Below are positions 8,903 to 18,853 of a stretch of DNA of 64,000 nt, piece by piece; the first letter of the stretch is position 1; every line of letters begins with the position of its first letter. The notes beneath the pieces are model-generated. The model did not search any database, was not told the origin of the DNA, and worked only from the letters and a program-made list of their open reading frames with translations. The stretch is from Micromonosporaceae bacterium (GTDB lineage Bacteria; Actinomycetota; Actinomycetes; Mycobacteriales; Micromonosporaceae). A program made the position numbers and the translations under genes. The stretch spans positions 124,001 through 188,000 of the forward strand of contig JAHRHA010000002.1 of the NCBI GenBank assembly GCA_020027875.1, given 5' to 3'.

Positions 8903-9081
8903 AATCGCCGCAACACCTGCGGCGATGCCACGTCCGGAGCGTACGCCCGCGGCTCTCCAAGCCGGCGCCTGTCACCTGTGGCTCTGCCACGGCGTTACCC
9001 GCCCGTGACCCTTCCGTGTCCCGGAGCATGGACGAGGATCACGATGACAGGATACGCCTGATATGTCGGAACAATGACGGG

Positions 9082-9429
9082 TCAACGCCAAAACACAGCT
9101 ACCGCAGCATTGAACAGCGTAAGACCGACAATGGCGATGAAGTGGCCAGAGTTGACCACATCTCGCTTCCGGGAGAGGAAGACCATCACGAAGATCGCCA
9201 GGGCGACCACGCCCTTCACCGCGAGCTTGGCGGGGTCCGGTTCCGCGTCGCCGCCTCCGCGCAGCGGCGCCGCCAGCCCGATACCAGTGAGCAACTGGAT
9301 GGCCGCGCCCCAGAGCATCGCCGCGTTGATCCGGATCCTTCCGGTCAGGTACTGAGTGATAGCACCACCCAGCAGCAGAGCGAACCCGATCAGGTGGGCG
9401 TAACGGAGTACCAGTCGCAAAGCCTCCAT
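9082..9429 (-). CDS. Small integral membrane protein
   Basis: A 115-residue protein with about four hydrophobic helices (LVLRYAHLIGFALLLGG, MLWGAAIQLLTGIGLA, VVALAIFVMVFL, HFIAIVGLTLFNAAVAVFW). The ATG of MEALRLVLRYAH is preferred over an upstream in-frame start at 9483 because the first helix begins immediately after it. No catalytic motif is visible. Similar short four-helix proteins are common in actinobacteria without assigned function. It stands between the BMP gene and an ABC-2-like gene, all on the minus strand. Confidence 0.65.
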   Translation of the reverse strand: MEALRLVLRYAHLIGFALLLGGAITQYLTGRIRINAAMLWGAAIQLLTGIGLAAPLRGGGDAEPDPAKLAVKGVVALAIFVMVFLSRKRDVVNSGHFIAIVGLTLFNAAVAVFWR

Positions 9430-9515
9430 AGACGCGGATCTTAGCCGGACAGACCCAAACGCGAAGATCGCCGTCTGCGTCAACCTCCGCAGACGGCGAT
9501 CTCTTCAAGCCGGCA

Positions 9516-10484
9516 TCAGGCCGTGGCGGCCACCGGGGTCGGCGCATGAGATTGGGTACGGGCGCGGCCGAGCCCGACGAGCAACAGACCCACGCCGGCC
9601 CAGGCCACGAGCGTCCACAGTGGGGCCGCTGAGCCCGCGCCGTCGAAGAACGCAGCCGAACGCAGGAGGCTGGCCCCCGCCCCGGGTGGCAGGAACTGGC
9701 CGAAGGCCCCCCACGGCTGGGGCAGCAACTCCGGTGCCGCGGCGACACCGGTTATCGGGATGCCGACCAGGAATACCAGCAGCACGGCCACGCCGATGCC
9801 GGGCGGACCGATGACGGCGGCGAGGCCGGCAACTGTCGCGCTGATCGCGAGCGCCATGAGGGCGATCACGCCCGCGGTGGCGTAGTAGCGGCCGGTCAGC
9901 AGGTCCATGCCGTGCAGCACGGCGGCACCCACGAAGCCGGCGAGCAGCGCGAACAACGCCAGGCCCACAAAACGGGCGGCCTTGGACGCGACGAGCAGCG
10001 ACAGGAGGATCCCCGCGACCATGCTCGTCAGCACCATTGGCAGGAACCCGGACGCGAAACCAGCGCCGCGCGGGTCCTCCGGGCTGGCCTTCACGACGTC
10101 GACGACGGTCACAGTCCGACCTTGGCCGAGGTCCTGGGCGGCCTGAGCGAGCAGGGCAGCGACGGTCGGGCTCGCCGCCGACGCCGTGTGCAGGCTGACC
10201 CCGTCGGCCCCGATGACAAAGGCTGCGTACGCCCGGCGGTCGCGCAGCGCGGCGTCGGCAGCGGCCGCGTCGGCGGCGGTGGTCACCTCGAACGCTCCGG
10301 GCCTGACGGCACGGAGCTGCTCGGCTAGGGCGGTAGCGGCGGGTGCCGGCCCGGCCACGACGACCGGAAGGTCGCGCGGCGCCAACTCCTTGGCGGGCCA
10401 GGCGAACCAGCTGACCAGTAGGCCGAGGAGCACCGTCACGGCGACGGCGATACCGACCGCAAGGTATGAGGGTTGGCGGTTCAC
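9516..10484 (-). CDS. ABC-2-type / YhgE-like membrane protein
   Basis: A 322-residue protein with an N-terminal TM (about residues 8-28), an extracytoplasmic domain of about 110 residues, and five to six TMs in the C-terminal half. This topology matches ABC-2 permease-like and YhgE/Pip-related proteins. The GTG at 10484 is chosen because AGGAGG sits 6 nt upstream of it; the ATG six bases earlier directly abuts that Shine-Dalgarno sequence. It is divergent from a TetR regulator with paired operators between them, so it is probably the repressor's target and may export a compound sensed by it. Confidence 0.75.
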   Translation of the reverse strand: MNRQPSYLAVGIAVAVTVLLGLLVSWFAWPAKELAPRDLPVVVAGPAPAATALAEQLRAVRPGAFEVTTAADAAAADAALRDRRAYAAFVIGADGVSLHTASAASPTVAALLAQAAQDLGQGRTVTVVDVVKASPEDPRGAGFASGFLPMVLTSMVAGILLSLLVASKAARFVGLALFALLAGFVGAAVLHGMDLLTGRYYATAGVIALMALAISATVAGLAAVIGPPGIGVAVLLVFLVGIPITGVAAAPELLPQPWGAFGQFLPPGAGASLLRSAAFFDGAGSAAPLWTLVAWAGVGLLLVGLGRARTQSHAPTPVAATA

Positions 10485-10496
10485 GGGCATCCTCCT

Positions 10497-10572
10497 AAAA
10501 CGAACGGTCATTCTCTTTCACCTGCATGCTGCTCCTAGAACGCGAGGGGTGTCAAGAATGAACGCTCGTTTT
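10497..10572. promoter_or_regulatory. Paired TetR operator candidates in divergent promoter region
   Basis: AAAACGAACGGTCATTCT (10497-10514) and AGAATGAACGCTCGTTTT (10555-10572) are inverted copies matching at 16 of 18 positions. Each is itself roughly palindromic (AAACGA-N-CG-N-TCATT). They flank the intergenic space between the membrane protein and the TetR gene, one near each start, as expected for autoregulation plus target repression. The first site overlaps the Shine-Dalgarno side of the membrane gene. Confidence 0.6.
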
Positions 10573-10583
10573 ACAATGGCTGC

Positions 10584-11183
10584 GTGCCACGTGTGTCCGA
10601 GGCCCACCTCGCGGCCCGCCGTCAGCAGATCCTCGACGCCGCGCGGGCCTGCTTCCTGCGCAACGGCTTCCATCAGACGTCGATGCAGGACGTGATCCGC
10701 GAGGCGCGCCTATCGGTTGGGGCGGTCTATCGCTACTTCCCGAGCAAGAACGACCTGATCACGGCTCTCGCGGAGCAGGTGGTCGGGGAGGTGGTCGCGG
10801 TCTTCACCGCACTCGGCGCACAAGATCCCCCGCCGCCGCTCGCCGAGGTCATGCAGCGCGCCGTCGATGTGATCACGCCGGAGACCGGGCCGGACGGCAG
10901 ATTTCGACTCGCCCTTCATGTCTGGAGCGAGTCGCTGCGCGACCCGGCGCTGGCCGAGTTCGTGGCGGGAATCTACGGGCGGCTGCGCACCATCGTCATC
11001 GCCCTCGCCCGGCGCGCCCGCGACCACGGGGAGCTCCCGCCGGACTCCGATCCAGAGGCGGTGGGGGTCGTCCTGCTCGGGATGATGCCCGGCTACGCGC
11101 TCCAGCGAATCCTGACCGGGGGGCCTGAACCGGACGTCTTCAAGGCTGGGCTACGCACGCTGCTCGCCCGACCGGCAGGATAA
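10584..11183 (+). CDS. TetR family transcriptional regulator
   Basis: A 199-residue repressor. The N-terminal helix-turn-helix (about residues 10-57) reads RRQQILDAARACFLRNGF and later VGAVYRYFPSKNDL, the usual TetR recognition-helix region. The C-terminal ligand domain is of the TetR_C type. Translation starts at GTG 10584. It is divergent from the membrane protein at 9516-10484 and very likely represses it and itself through the two inverted sites in between. The methyltransferase gene starts 4 bp after its stop and may be cotranscribed. The ligand is unknown. Confidence 0.88.
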   Translation: MPRVSEAHLAARRQQILDAARACFLRNGFHQTSMQDVIREARLSVGAVYRYFPSKNDLITALAEQVVGEVVAVFTALGAQDPPPPLAEVMQRAVDVITPETGPDGRFRLALHVWSESLRDPALAEFVAGIYGRLRTIVIALARRARDHGELPPDSDPEAVGVVLLGMMPGYALQRILTGGPEPDVFKAGLRTLLARPAG

Positions 11184-11187
11184 GCAC

Positions 11188-12021
11188 GTGGGTGACGCGC
11201 TGCGGCAGTGGCGAGAACAGCTCGAGGCCTGGGCAATTCCCGAGCGCATCACCGCGGCAGTAGCAGACTCGCCCTGGGTGGTGCCGACCGAGGTCTTCGC
11301 TCGGCGGGCCGACGATTACACGGCAGCACCGACCGGCGCCTCGTACGAGCGCGCTATCGAGGCGCTCGCGCCCTCCGGGATTGTCCTGGACGTGGGCGCC
11401 GGAGCCGGCGCGGCGAGCCTGCCACTCGCGCCGCGCACGAGCGAACTCATCGCCGTCGACTCCAACCCGTCCATGCTGGACGCACTCACGCAGCGCTCGG
11501 CGCGGCTGGGTCTTCCAACCCGTACGATCGTCGGCCGGTGGCCGGACGTGGCCGGCGATACTCCGGTCGCGGATGTCGTCGTGTGCCACCACGTGTTCTA
11601 CAACGCACCGGACCTCGACGAATTCGCGCTGGCGTTATCCACCCACGCCCGCCGCCGGGTGGTGGTCGAGTTGACCCGGGCGCACCCGATGCGCGTACTC
11701 AATCCCTTGTGGAGGATGTTCCACGACCTCGACCGCCCGGAGGGACCGACCACCACGGGCGCGGTTGCCGTCCTGAGCGAGATCGGCATCGCACTTTACG
11801 AGGCTGAGTGGCACCGTCCGCCGCGTCCGGAGTACGGGTCGTTCGATGCGCTCGTCGCGGTCACCCGGCGACGGCTGTGCCTGCCGCCCGAGCGCGACCG
11901 CGAGCTCGCCGATGCACTGATCGGCCTCGGCGTCGACCCGGCGCATCCGCGCGACCTCGGTGCAACCGGGGACGACCTGACCACCCTGTGGTGGAACGTT
12001 GACCGACTGTCGTCGATCTAG
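11188..12021 (+). CDS. SAM-dependent methyltransferase
   Basis: A 277-residue class I methyltransferase. Motif I (VLDVGAGAGAASLPL) is at residues 66-80, the acidic residue ending strand 2 is in IAVDSNPSML, and a VADVVVCHHVFYN strand 4 region follows. No substrate-defining domain is recognisable. It starts with GTG 4 bp after the TetR stop. Its stop codon lies in GTCGATCTAGGGCGTAG, a half copy of hairpin family B. Confidence 0.8.
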   Translation: MGDALRQWREQLEAWAIPERITAAVADSPWVVPTEVFARRADDYTAAPTGASYERAIEALAPSGIVLDVGAGAGAASLPLAPRTSELIAVDSNPSMLDALTQRSARLGLPTRTIVGRWPDVAGDTPVADVVVCHHVFYNAPDLDEFALALSTHARRRVVVELTRAHPMRVLNPLWRMFHDLDRPEGPTTTGAVAVLSEIGIALYEAEWHRPPRPEYGSFDALVAVTRRRLCLPPERDRELADALIGLGVDPAHPRDLGATGDDLTTLWWNVDRLSSI

Positions 12022-12029
12022 GGCGTAGG
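12013..12029 (+). repeat. Hairpin element B, half copy
   Basis: GTCGATCTAGGGCGTAG is identical over 17 bases to one arm of the complete element at 27684-27745 (read on the minus strand). It supplies the TAG stop of the methyltransferase gene. The second arm is absent. Confidence 0.5.
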
Positions 12030-12060
12030 GCGTACACATGCCGGTGGTGCAGTGATCGCA

Positions 12061-13710
12061 TCAGCGGATCGTCCACCAGGCTGCTGTGTCGGGAGGAAGC
12101 AGCCCGTCCGGGGTCAGTGGTCCGCTGGCGATCAACGGCGGGCCCGTAGCGGCGGCCACGGGCACGGCCACCGATCCCAGATTCACCGCGCAGAGCACGC
12201 CTGGATCCCCGGCCCGCCCCGGGCGCTCGAAGACAAGCACCTCGTCGCCCGGCTGGTCCAGCCAGCGCAATTCCCCATCGCCGAGAGCCACCAGTTCGCG
12301 TCGCAGCCGCAGGGCGTCGCGGTAGAGCGTGAGGGTCGACGAGGCGACTCCGCTCTGCGCGGCAACCGACGACTCCGCCCAGGATGCCGGCTGCGGCAGC
12401 CACGGCACCGACCCCGCCGGCCCGAAGCCGTACGGGGGTTGCGAGCCCGACCAGGGCAGCGGCACCCGGCACCCGTCCCGCCCGAGTTCGGTCCCCTTGC
12501 TCCGCACGAACACGGGATCCTGACGGGCCTCGTCGGGCAGGTCGAAGACCTCCGGTAGGCCCAACTCCTCGCCCTGGTAGAGGTAGACCGAGCCGGGCAA
12601 CGGGAGCATCAGCAGTGTCGCCGCTCTAGCCCGGCGCAGGCCCAGTGCCAGGTCTGCCTGCGCTGCCACGCCACTCGCCGCGCGGGCGCCGCCGGCAGCG
12701 CCCCCCACGCCGGCGGCCAGGCGTGAGACGTGGCGGACAACGTCGTGATTGGACATTACCCAGGTCGTCGGGGCCCCGACCGACCCCATCACCTCAAGGG
12801 AGGAGTCGACGACGCGGCGGTAGGCGCCCGCCGACCAAGGTGCGCCGAGGAACTCGAAGTTGAACGCCTGGTGGAGTTCGTCCGGGCGAACGTACCGAGC
12901 GGTCCGGTACACGTTGGGCAGCCACGCCTCCGCCACCGCGATGCGCTCCGGCTCATAGGAGTCCAGAATGGACCGCCATTCCCGGTAGATCTCGTGGACG
13001 CCATCCTGATCGAAGAAGGGTGTCTCGTCCCCCACCAGCAGCGTCGTGCCCTGATGACCGACGTCGGGCAGGCCGGGGGCCTTCACCAGGCCATGCGCGA
13101 CGTCGATGCGGATGCCGTCCACACCACGGTCGAGCCAGAACCGCAAGACGTTGGCGAACTCGGCGCGCACCTCCGGATGGTCCCAGTTCAGATCGGGCTG
13201 CTCCGGCGCGAACAGGTGCAGGTACCAGTCGCCGTCAGGCAGTCGGGTCCAGGCGGGTCCGCGGAAGATCGACTGCCAGTCGTTGGGTGGACGTTCCCCC
13301 GCCTCGCCACGCCCTAGGCGGAAGTGAAACCGCTGCCGCTCCGGCGAACCGGGCGCGGCGGTCAACGCCGCCTGGAACCACACATGCTGGTCGGAGCAGT
13401 GGTTGGGTACGACGTCAATGATGACCCGCAGACCCCGTGCGTGTGCCTCCATCAGGAGCTTGTCGAAGTCGGCCAGCGTCCCGAATCTCGGGTCCACGTC
13501 CCGGTAGTCGGCCACATCGTAGCCACCGTCGGCCATCGGCGAACGATAGAACGGCGTCAACCACAGCGCGTCAACCCCGAGATCGGTGAGGTAGTCGAGG
13601 CGGCTGGTCACCCCGAGCAGGTCTCCGGTACCGTCACCGTCGCTGTCGGCGAAGCTGCGTACGTATAGCTGGTAGATCACAGCATCGCGTGACCACGAGC
13701 GGCGTGACAT
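12061..13710 (-). CDS. GH13 alpha-glucosidase (oligo-1,6-/maltose-type)
   Basis: A 549-residue cytoplasmic glycoside hydrolase of family 13, hydrolysing terminal alpha-glucosidic bonds of short oligosaccharides. Catalytic residues are visible: nucleophile D203 in GIRIDVAHG, acid/base E261 in AVAEAWL, and transition-state D323 in SNHD. The start region RDAVIYQLYVRSFADSDGDGTGD and the VVPNH motif (residues 100-104) fit the alpha-glucosidase subfamily. There is no signal peptide. An internal Gly/Ala-rich insert (about residues 331-350) enlarges a loop. Exact linkage preference cannot be read from the sequence. No sugar transporter or LacI regulator is adjacent. Confidence 0.9.
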   Translation of the reverse strand: MSRRSWSRDAVIYQLYVRSFADSDGDGTGDLLGVTSRLDYLTDLGVDALWLTPFYRSPMADGGYDVADYRDVDPRFGTLADFDKLLMEAHARGLRVIIDVVPNHCSDQHVWFQAALTAAPGSPERQRFHFRLGRGEAGERPPNDWQSIFRGPAWTRLPDGDWYLHLFAPEQPDLNWDHPEVRAEFANVLRFWLDRGVDGIRIDVAHGLVKAPGLPDVGHQGTTLLVGDETPFFDQDGVHEIYREWRSILDSYEPERIAVAEAWLPNVYRTARYVRPDELHQAFNFEFLGAPWSAGAYRRVVDSSLEVMGSVGAPTTWVMSNHDVVRHVSRLAAGVGGAAGGARAASGVAAQADLALGLRRARAATLLMLPLPGSVYLYQGEELGLPEVFDLPDEARQDPVFVRSKGTELGRDGCRVPLPWSGSQPPYGFGPAGSVPWLPQPASWAESSVAAQSGVASSTLTLYRDALRLRRELVALGDGELRWLDQPGDEVLVFERPGRAGDPGVLCAVNLGSVAVPVAAATGPPLIASGPLTPDGLLPPDTAAWWTIR

Positions 13711-13962
13711 CGCTGAACATCAACCTTTCGGCGTCGCACGCTCGGTGGAGGCTCCAGATCTGGACGGTCGGACCCGTCGCCCAGTTCCAGCAGCGAGCCG
13801 TCTCGACCGCAGGGCGGCACATTGATCATTCCGGCGAAGGTAGCGTAGCATCGTCTGTCGGTTACGCCAGCCGGGCGACGCGCGTACCATGTCGATCCAT
13901 CGCTCTGGTGGCCGAATGGCAGATCGAGGTGCCGGAGCGGCAGGCCGAGTCGGATCGCGGCG

Positions 13963-15321
13963 GTGCTGGTCGCGCTCGCGCTGGCGGGCTGTTCGCCGAG
14001 CCAGGGTACGACGGGCGATGCGCCCGGCACGCCATCGGCCACGGCGGATCTGGTCATTTTCGATGGGGTGGTGCTCACAATGGACCCCGCCCACCCGCGC
14101 GCGGAGGCGGTGGCGGTCGCGGGGGATGACCGGATCATCGCGGTCGGGTCACGCGAAGAGGTTCTGCCGCTGGCGTCCCGGACCGCGAGTGTGATCGACC
14201 TGGGCGGCGCGACGCTCATGCCGGGCTTCGTCGATGCGCACAGCCACTTCTTCGGTCGCGCGAACGCCGCGGGCACGGACACGGCCGGTGTGTCGGAGTT
14301 CATCCTCAGCCTGGGCATCACCACCACCGCCGAGCTGTTCGTTGACGAGGCGCTGTTCGCTGAGCTGCAGCGGCTGAACTCTTCACGGCGGCTCGGCGTG
14401 CGGCTAAGCGCCTACCTGGCGGCGAACAACGCGTGCGGTGAGTCGCTGGGCGACTGGTGGTCGGCGTACTCGCCGACACGGCAGCCGGGCGAGATGCTGC
14501 GCATCGGCGGAGTCAAGGTGTACGCCGACGGGGGCGCCTGCAACACGCCGGCGGCCAGCTACGAGTACCTCGGCGGGCATGGACATGGGGACCTGTACTT
14601 CTCGGTGGCCGAGCTCGCGGGGCTGGTTGGGCGCATCGACGCAGCGGGGCACCAGGTGGCCGTGCATGCCCTCGGTGACCGCGCGGTGGAGACGACACTC
14701 GACGCATTGGGTCAGGTGATCGGCTCGTCCGGCAACCCGAAACGGCACCGAATGGAGCACTCCGCGGCGACCCGCCCGGACCTGCGGGCCAGGCACGGCC
14801 AGATCGGCGCCGTGGTCACGCTCTTCGGGCCATACCAGACATGTTTCCTGACCGGCAAGACGGGCACCTTCACATTCCGTACTCCGGCGGAGTACCTCGA
14901 GTGGGAGTGGCCCTGGCGCAGCCTTCTCGAAGCCAGCCCGGGTGCCCACTTCGCGTGGCACGCGGACTTCCCGTTGTTCTCGTCGTCGAGCCCGATCGAC
15001 GCGCTGTACGGCTTCGTCACCCGAGCCCAGGTGGCGCTGGACGGCTCTGTCTGCGCGCCGTCGGCGACCATGGCGGCTGGGGCCATCTCGGTAGGCGAGG
15101 CGCTCTCACTGATGACGACCGGCGCCGCATATGCGCTGTTCCGGGAGACCGAGGTCAGCCGCATCGCGCCTGGGATGCTGGCAGATTTCGTGGTGCTGTC
15201 GGGCGATCCGACGGCGGTCGAGCCTTCGCGGCTGGTGGACTTGCAGGTCTGGATGACGATGGTCGGCGGCCATGTCGCCTGGTGCCGCGGCGGCCACGAG
15301 GCGATCTGCCCACAGACCTAA
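13963..15321 (+). CDS. Amidohydrolase (YtcJ-like), putative lipoprotein
   Basis: A metal-dependent hydrolase of the Amidohydro_3 type. The HxH metal site is in MPGFVDAHSHFFGR, further ligand regions are VHALGD and HRMEH, and the C-terminal strand DFVVLSGDP is typical. The start is uncertain. GTG 13963 gives a very short leader MLVALALAGC. The open frame just upstream encodes a better signal sequence (GRPSRIAAVLVALALAGC) but has no ATG, GTG or TTG. LAGC would be the lipobox. At about 450 residues it is shorter than typical YtcJ proteins (over 500). The substrate is unknown. It is divergent from the glucosidase, separated by 252 bp with no further gene. Confidence 0.75.
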   Translation: MLVALALAGCSPSQGTTGDAPGTPSATADLVIFDGVVLTMDPAHPRAEAVAVAGDDRIIAVGSREEVLPLASRTASVIDLGGATLMPGFVDAHSHFFGRANAAGTDTAGVSEFILSLGITTTAELFVDEALFAELQRLNSSRRLGVRLSAYLAANNACGESLGDWWSAYSPTRQPGEMLRIGGVKVYADGGACNTPAASYEYLGGHGHGDLYFSVAELAGLVGRIDAAGHQVAVHALGDRAVETTLDALGQVIGSSGNPKRHRMEHSAATRPDLRARHGQIGAVVTLFGPYQTCFLTGKTGTFTFRTPAEYLEWEWPWRSLLEASPGAHFAWHADFPLFSSSSPIDALYGFVTRAQVALDGSVCAPSATMAAGAISVGEALSLMTTGAAYALFRETEVSRIAPGMLADFVVLSGDPTAVEPSRLVDLQVWMTMVGGHVAWCRGGHEAICPQT

Positions 15322-15358
15322 GGCCACTTTGCCGCGCGCGCCCGCCCCCGGGCTCGCC

Positions 15359-15416
15359 GATCAAGGACACATGGTCGCGGGTCTAGAGATCAAACCACGG
15401 CCACAGGTCCTTGATC
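15359..15416. repeat. Hairpin element B, copy 1
   Basis: Outer arms GATCAAGGAC (15359-15368) and GTCCTTGATC (15407-15416) form a perfect 10-bp stem; an inner GATCAAACCACGG sits opposite TGGTCGCGGG. On the minus strand the order arm-CGTGGTTTGATCT-arm matches the copies at 46757 and 27687. It lies between the convergent amidohydrolase and acidic-protein genes, so a bidirectional terminator role is plausible. Confidence 0.7.
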
Positions 15417-15433
15417 GACGGGGCGGACGGTGG

Positions 15434-15901
15434 TCAGGCGCCTGCGGCGAGGCGGGCGGCGATGCGGGCGAATCCGGCGCGGACCTCCTCGGGCGACGGC
15501 GGCGGGCTCGGCTCGACCTCCTCGTACTCGAGGTCGTCGTCATCAGCCTGCTCGTCGTAGTCCTCGTCAACGGAGACCTCGACATCGTCGTCCGCGTCGG
15601 ATTCTTCGTCCTCCTCGAACTCGAACTCGTCCTCTTCCAACTCGGCCGCGGCCTTGGCCGTCTCGATCTCGTTGCGGATCTGTTCCACGGAGGCGTGCGG
15701 CAGAACCGGCTCGACGACCGCCATCAATTCCTCGTCGGCGACCACGGTCTCGGCCAGAGACAGGGCGTGAGCCCGCTCGTACGGTCCGCAGACCACCGGC
15801 TCCCACTCGTCGCCGTCATCGAGCGGGCCGAACGTGATGATCCAAGGCAGCGACAGCACCGGCGAGTCGTCTGGCAGTTCCAGGGTTACGAGGGCTCCCA
15901 C
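15434..15901 (-). CDS. Hypothetical acidic protein
   Basis: A 155-residue protein I do not recognise. Residues 1-80 look globular (MGALVTLELPDDSPVL, PWIITFGPLDDGDEW). Residues about 88-132 are almost entirely Asp/Glu, followed by a Pro/Ser linker and a short amphipathic C-terminal helix (EEVRAGFARIAARLAAG). No signal peptide or TM. Codon use matches neighbours and the GTG start is plausible, so it is a real gene. The long acidic tract suggests binding to a basic partner or ions, but nothing more specific can be said. Confidence 0.6.
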   Translation of the reverse strand: MGALVTLELPDDSPVLSLPWIITFGPLDDGDEWEPVVCGPYERAHALSLAETVVADEELMAVVEPVLPHASVEQIRNEIETAKAAAELEEDEFEFEEDEESDADDDVEVSVDEDYDEQADDDDLEYEEVEPSPPPSPEEVRAGFARIAARLAAGA

Positions 15902-15928
15902 GTGCGTACCTTTCGTTCGGGTGTCAGT

Positions 15929-15986
15929 GCGGTTCGGTGTTATTGCGGTTAGGTGTTACCCCAGTTAGGTGTTACCGCGGTTCGGG
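15929..15986. repeat. Short imperfect tandem repeat, about 16 bp x 3.5
   Basis: Units GCGGTTCGGTGTTATT, GCGGTTAGGTGTTACCC, CAGTTAGGTGTTACC and a partial GCGGTTCGGG follow one another in the 123-bp gap upstream of the acidic-protein gene. They fall where its promoter or leader would lie. Confidence 0.6.
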
Positions 15987-16024
15987 TCGTTTCGGTTCGG
16001 GTCGGTCGGTTGGTGCGTGGCCCA

Positions 16025-16999
16025 TCATGGCGGCTCCGGCGGCACCTCGCTGCGCGGCTCGCCGACTTTCTCCACAGGCATAGTGTCCTCGGTCGGCGGT
16101 GGTCCGGCGGCTAGATCGACGGCCGTGCCCCGGGTGCCCGTCGCGGCGAGCGCGGCGCCGAGCAGGATCAGCTGGTTGAGCAGGTAGAGGTAGACGAGCA
16201 GGCCGACCGCGCCGGCGACGAGCTGGTACGCGGGACGGCTCTCCGTACGGACGATGAACCACCGCCCGACGGTGTTGAGCAACTGGATGCCCACGGCGAC
16301 GATCAAGGCGGGTGGCATCAGCCGCCGCGGACTCAGCCGTAGTCGCGGCAGGGCGGCGAGCATGGCGGCGGCCAGGATGAGGTTCACGCCGAACTCGAGC
16401 ACCGGGCCGGACGCGCGCAGCACGGTGTTGCCCACGATCGTCGTATCCGGGCCGGCGAGCCAGTCCAGCACCCAGTCGATAGCGGCGGACGTGGCGAGCG
16501 AGAGGCCGAGCAGGAGGCCGAGTCCGACCAACACGCCAAGGTCGATGACGCGGCGGAGGATCCAGTTGCCGGGATGCTGGTCGAGGCGCCAGACGGCCCG
16601 CTGCGAGGAGCGCAGCGCCTCGACCCAGCCGACACCGGTCAGCACCAGCGCGACCGAGCCGATGACGGTCACCTCCCCGCGCCCGACCTGGTCAGCGGTT
16701 GCCCGCACCCAGGGCAGATTGTCGTCGAGGTAGTCGTTGATCGTGCCCACCGTGCCGCTGTCGGCGGCGCCCAGTACGCGGCCGAGGATCGAGTAGGCGA
16801 CGACCGCGAGGGAGAACGCCGCGAAGAACCCGTAGTACGAGATCGCCGCGGCCAAGCGTCCGCCGTGCACGTCCCCTAATCGCATGACCGCCAGCCAGGT
16901 GTGGTCCAAGGCACGAGAGCGCTGGCGGGCCCCGGCCACGGCCCGCTCGTACGCCGCTTCGGTGCGCTCGATGATCCTCACGCGGCAATCTTCGCGCAT
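16025..16999 (-). CDS. YihY/virulence factor BrkB family membrane protein
   Basis: An inner-membrane protein of about 324 residues with six predicted TMs. The family motif region AAAISYYGFFAAFSLAVVAYSILGRVLG comes early, followed by GEVTVIGSVALVLTGVGWVEALRSSQRAVW. YihY proteins are uncharacterised (once misnamed ribonuclease BN). The ATG at 16999 (MREDCRVRIIERTE) is taken, but GTG 16981 (MRIIERTEAAYE) is equally possible. The long open frame upstream is an artefact of the high GC content. It follows the 2'-5' RNA ligase gene with a small overlap-free gap of 31 bp. Confidence 0.82.
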   Translation of the reverse strand: MREDCRVRIIERTEAAYERAVAGARQRSRALDHTWLAVMRLGDVHGGRLAAAISYYGFFAAFSLAVVAYSILGRVLGAADSGTVGTINDYLDDNLPWVRATADQVGRGEVTVIGSVALVLTGVGWVEALRSSQRAVWRLDQHPGNWILRRVIDLGVLVGLGLLLGLSLATSAAIDWVLDWLAGPDTTIVGNTVLRASGPVLEFGVNLILAAAMLAALPRLRLSPRRLMPPALIVAVGIQLLNTVGRWFIVRTESRPAYQLVAGAVGLLVYLYLLNQLILLGAALAATGTRGTAVDLAAGPPPTEDTMPVEKVGEPRSEVPPEPP

Positions 17000-17030
17000 C
17001 CCCGATTGCACAGGCCCGCCGACGGCGCAC

Positions 17031-17555
17031 TCAACGATCGGCGAGCATGAACCGTCGCTGTGGTTGCCAGCGGCCGTCGGCACCGTGCTCGTACAGGGTG
17101 AATCCGTCGATCGGAAAGCGCGCCTCGAAGCCGGCCAGCTCGTCGAACACCGCGTCCAGCGCCTTCGACGGGACGTCATGGCCCACGGTGACGTGCGGGT
17201 GGTACGGGTAGGACAGCACCCTGGCCAGCGGGCCGGAACGGATGTCGGCCGAGAGCAACTCGCACTCGCCGATCCCCGCAGCGACCGCGACGAAGACGAC
17301 CTGGGTGATGGGACGGAACGTGCCGGTGCCGCGCAGGTGCACATGGAAGGGCCGATGTGATGCCGCCACCGACGTCAGGTGTGCGTTGATCTTCGCGGCC
17401 GCGTCGGGCGCGGCATCCACTTCCGTCGGGCCCAGCAGAGTCAGGTGGGCCGGGATCAGTGGTGCCATCGGGTCACCGGATGCGCTGCGATGCTCGTCGA
17501 GCTGCGAACCCCACGGCTCGGGTATCCCGACCGCAACGCCAATCGTCCGGACCAA
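17031..17555 (-). CDS. 2'-5' RNA ligase family protein (2H phosphoesterase)
   Basis: A 174-residue 2H phosphoesterase. The two catalytic tetrads are visible as H37-L-T39 and H121-V-T123. Such proteins ligate or cleave 2'-5' RNA bonds or act as cyclic phosphodiesterases; the true substrate is unknown. The TTG at 17555 is preferred because GGAGGAG lies about 7 nt upstream of it. The frame continues upstream through the 30-bp tandem repeats, which is coincidental because the unit length is a multiple of three. Confidence 0.75.
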   Translation of the reverse strand: MVRTIGVAVGIPEPWGSQLDEHRSASGDPMAPLIPAHLTLLGPTEVDAAPDAAAKINAHLTSVAASHRPFHVHLRGTGTFRPITQVVFVAVAAGIGECELLSADIRSGPLARVLSYPYHPHVTVGHDVPSKALDAVFDELAGFEARFPIDGFTLYEHGADGRWQPQRRFMLADR

Positions 17556-17588
17556 ACTGCCCTCCTCCGACCCCCACCGCACCCTTGC

Positions 17589-18822
<1,234 letters not shown>

Positions 18823-18853
18823 TCACCAGCAACCGGAGAGGCAGGCAGGGCGT

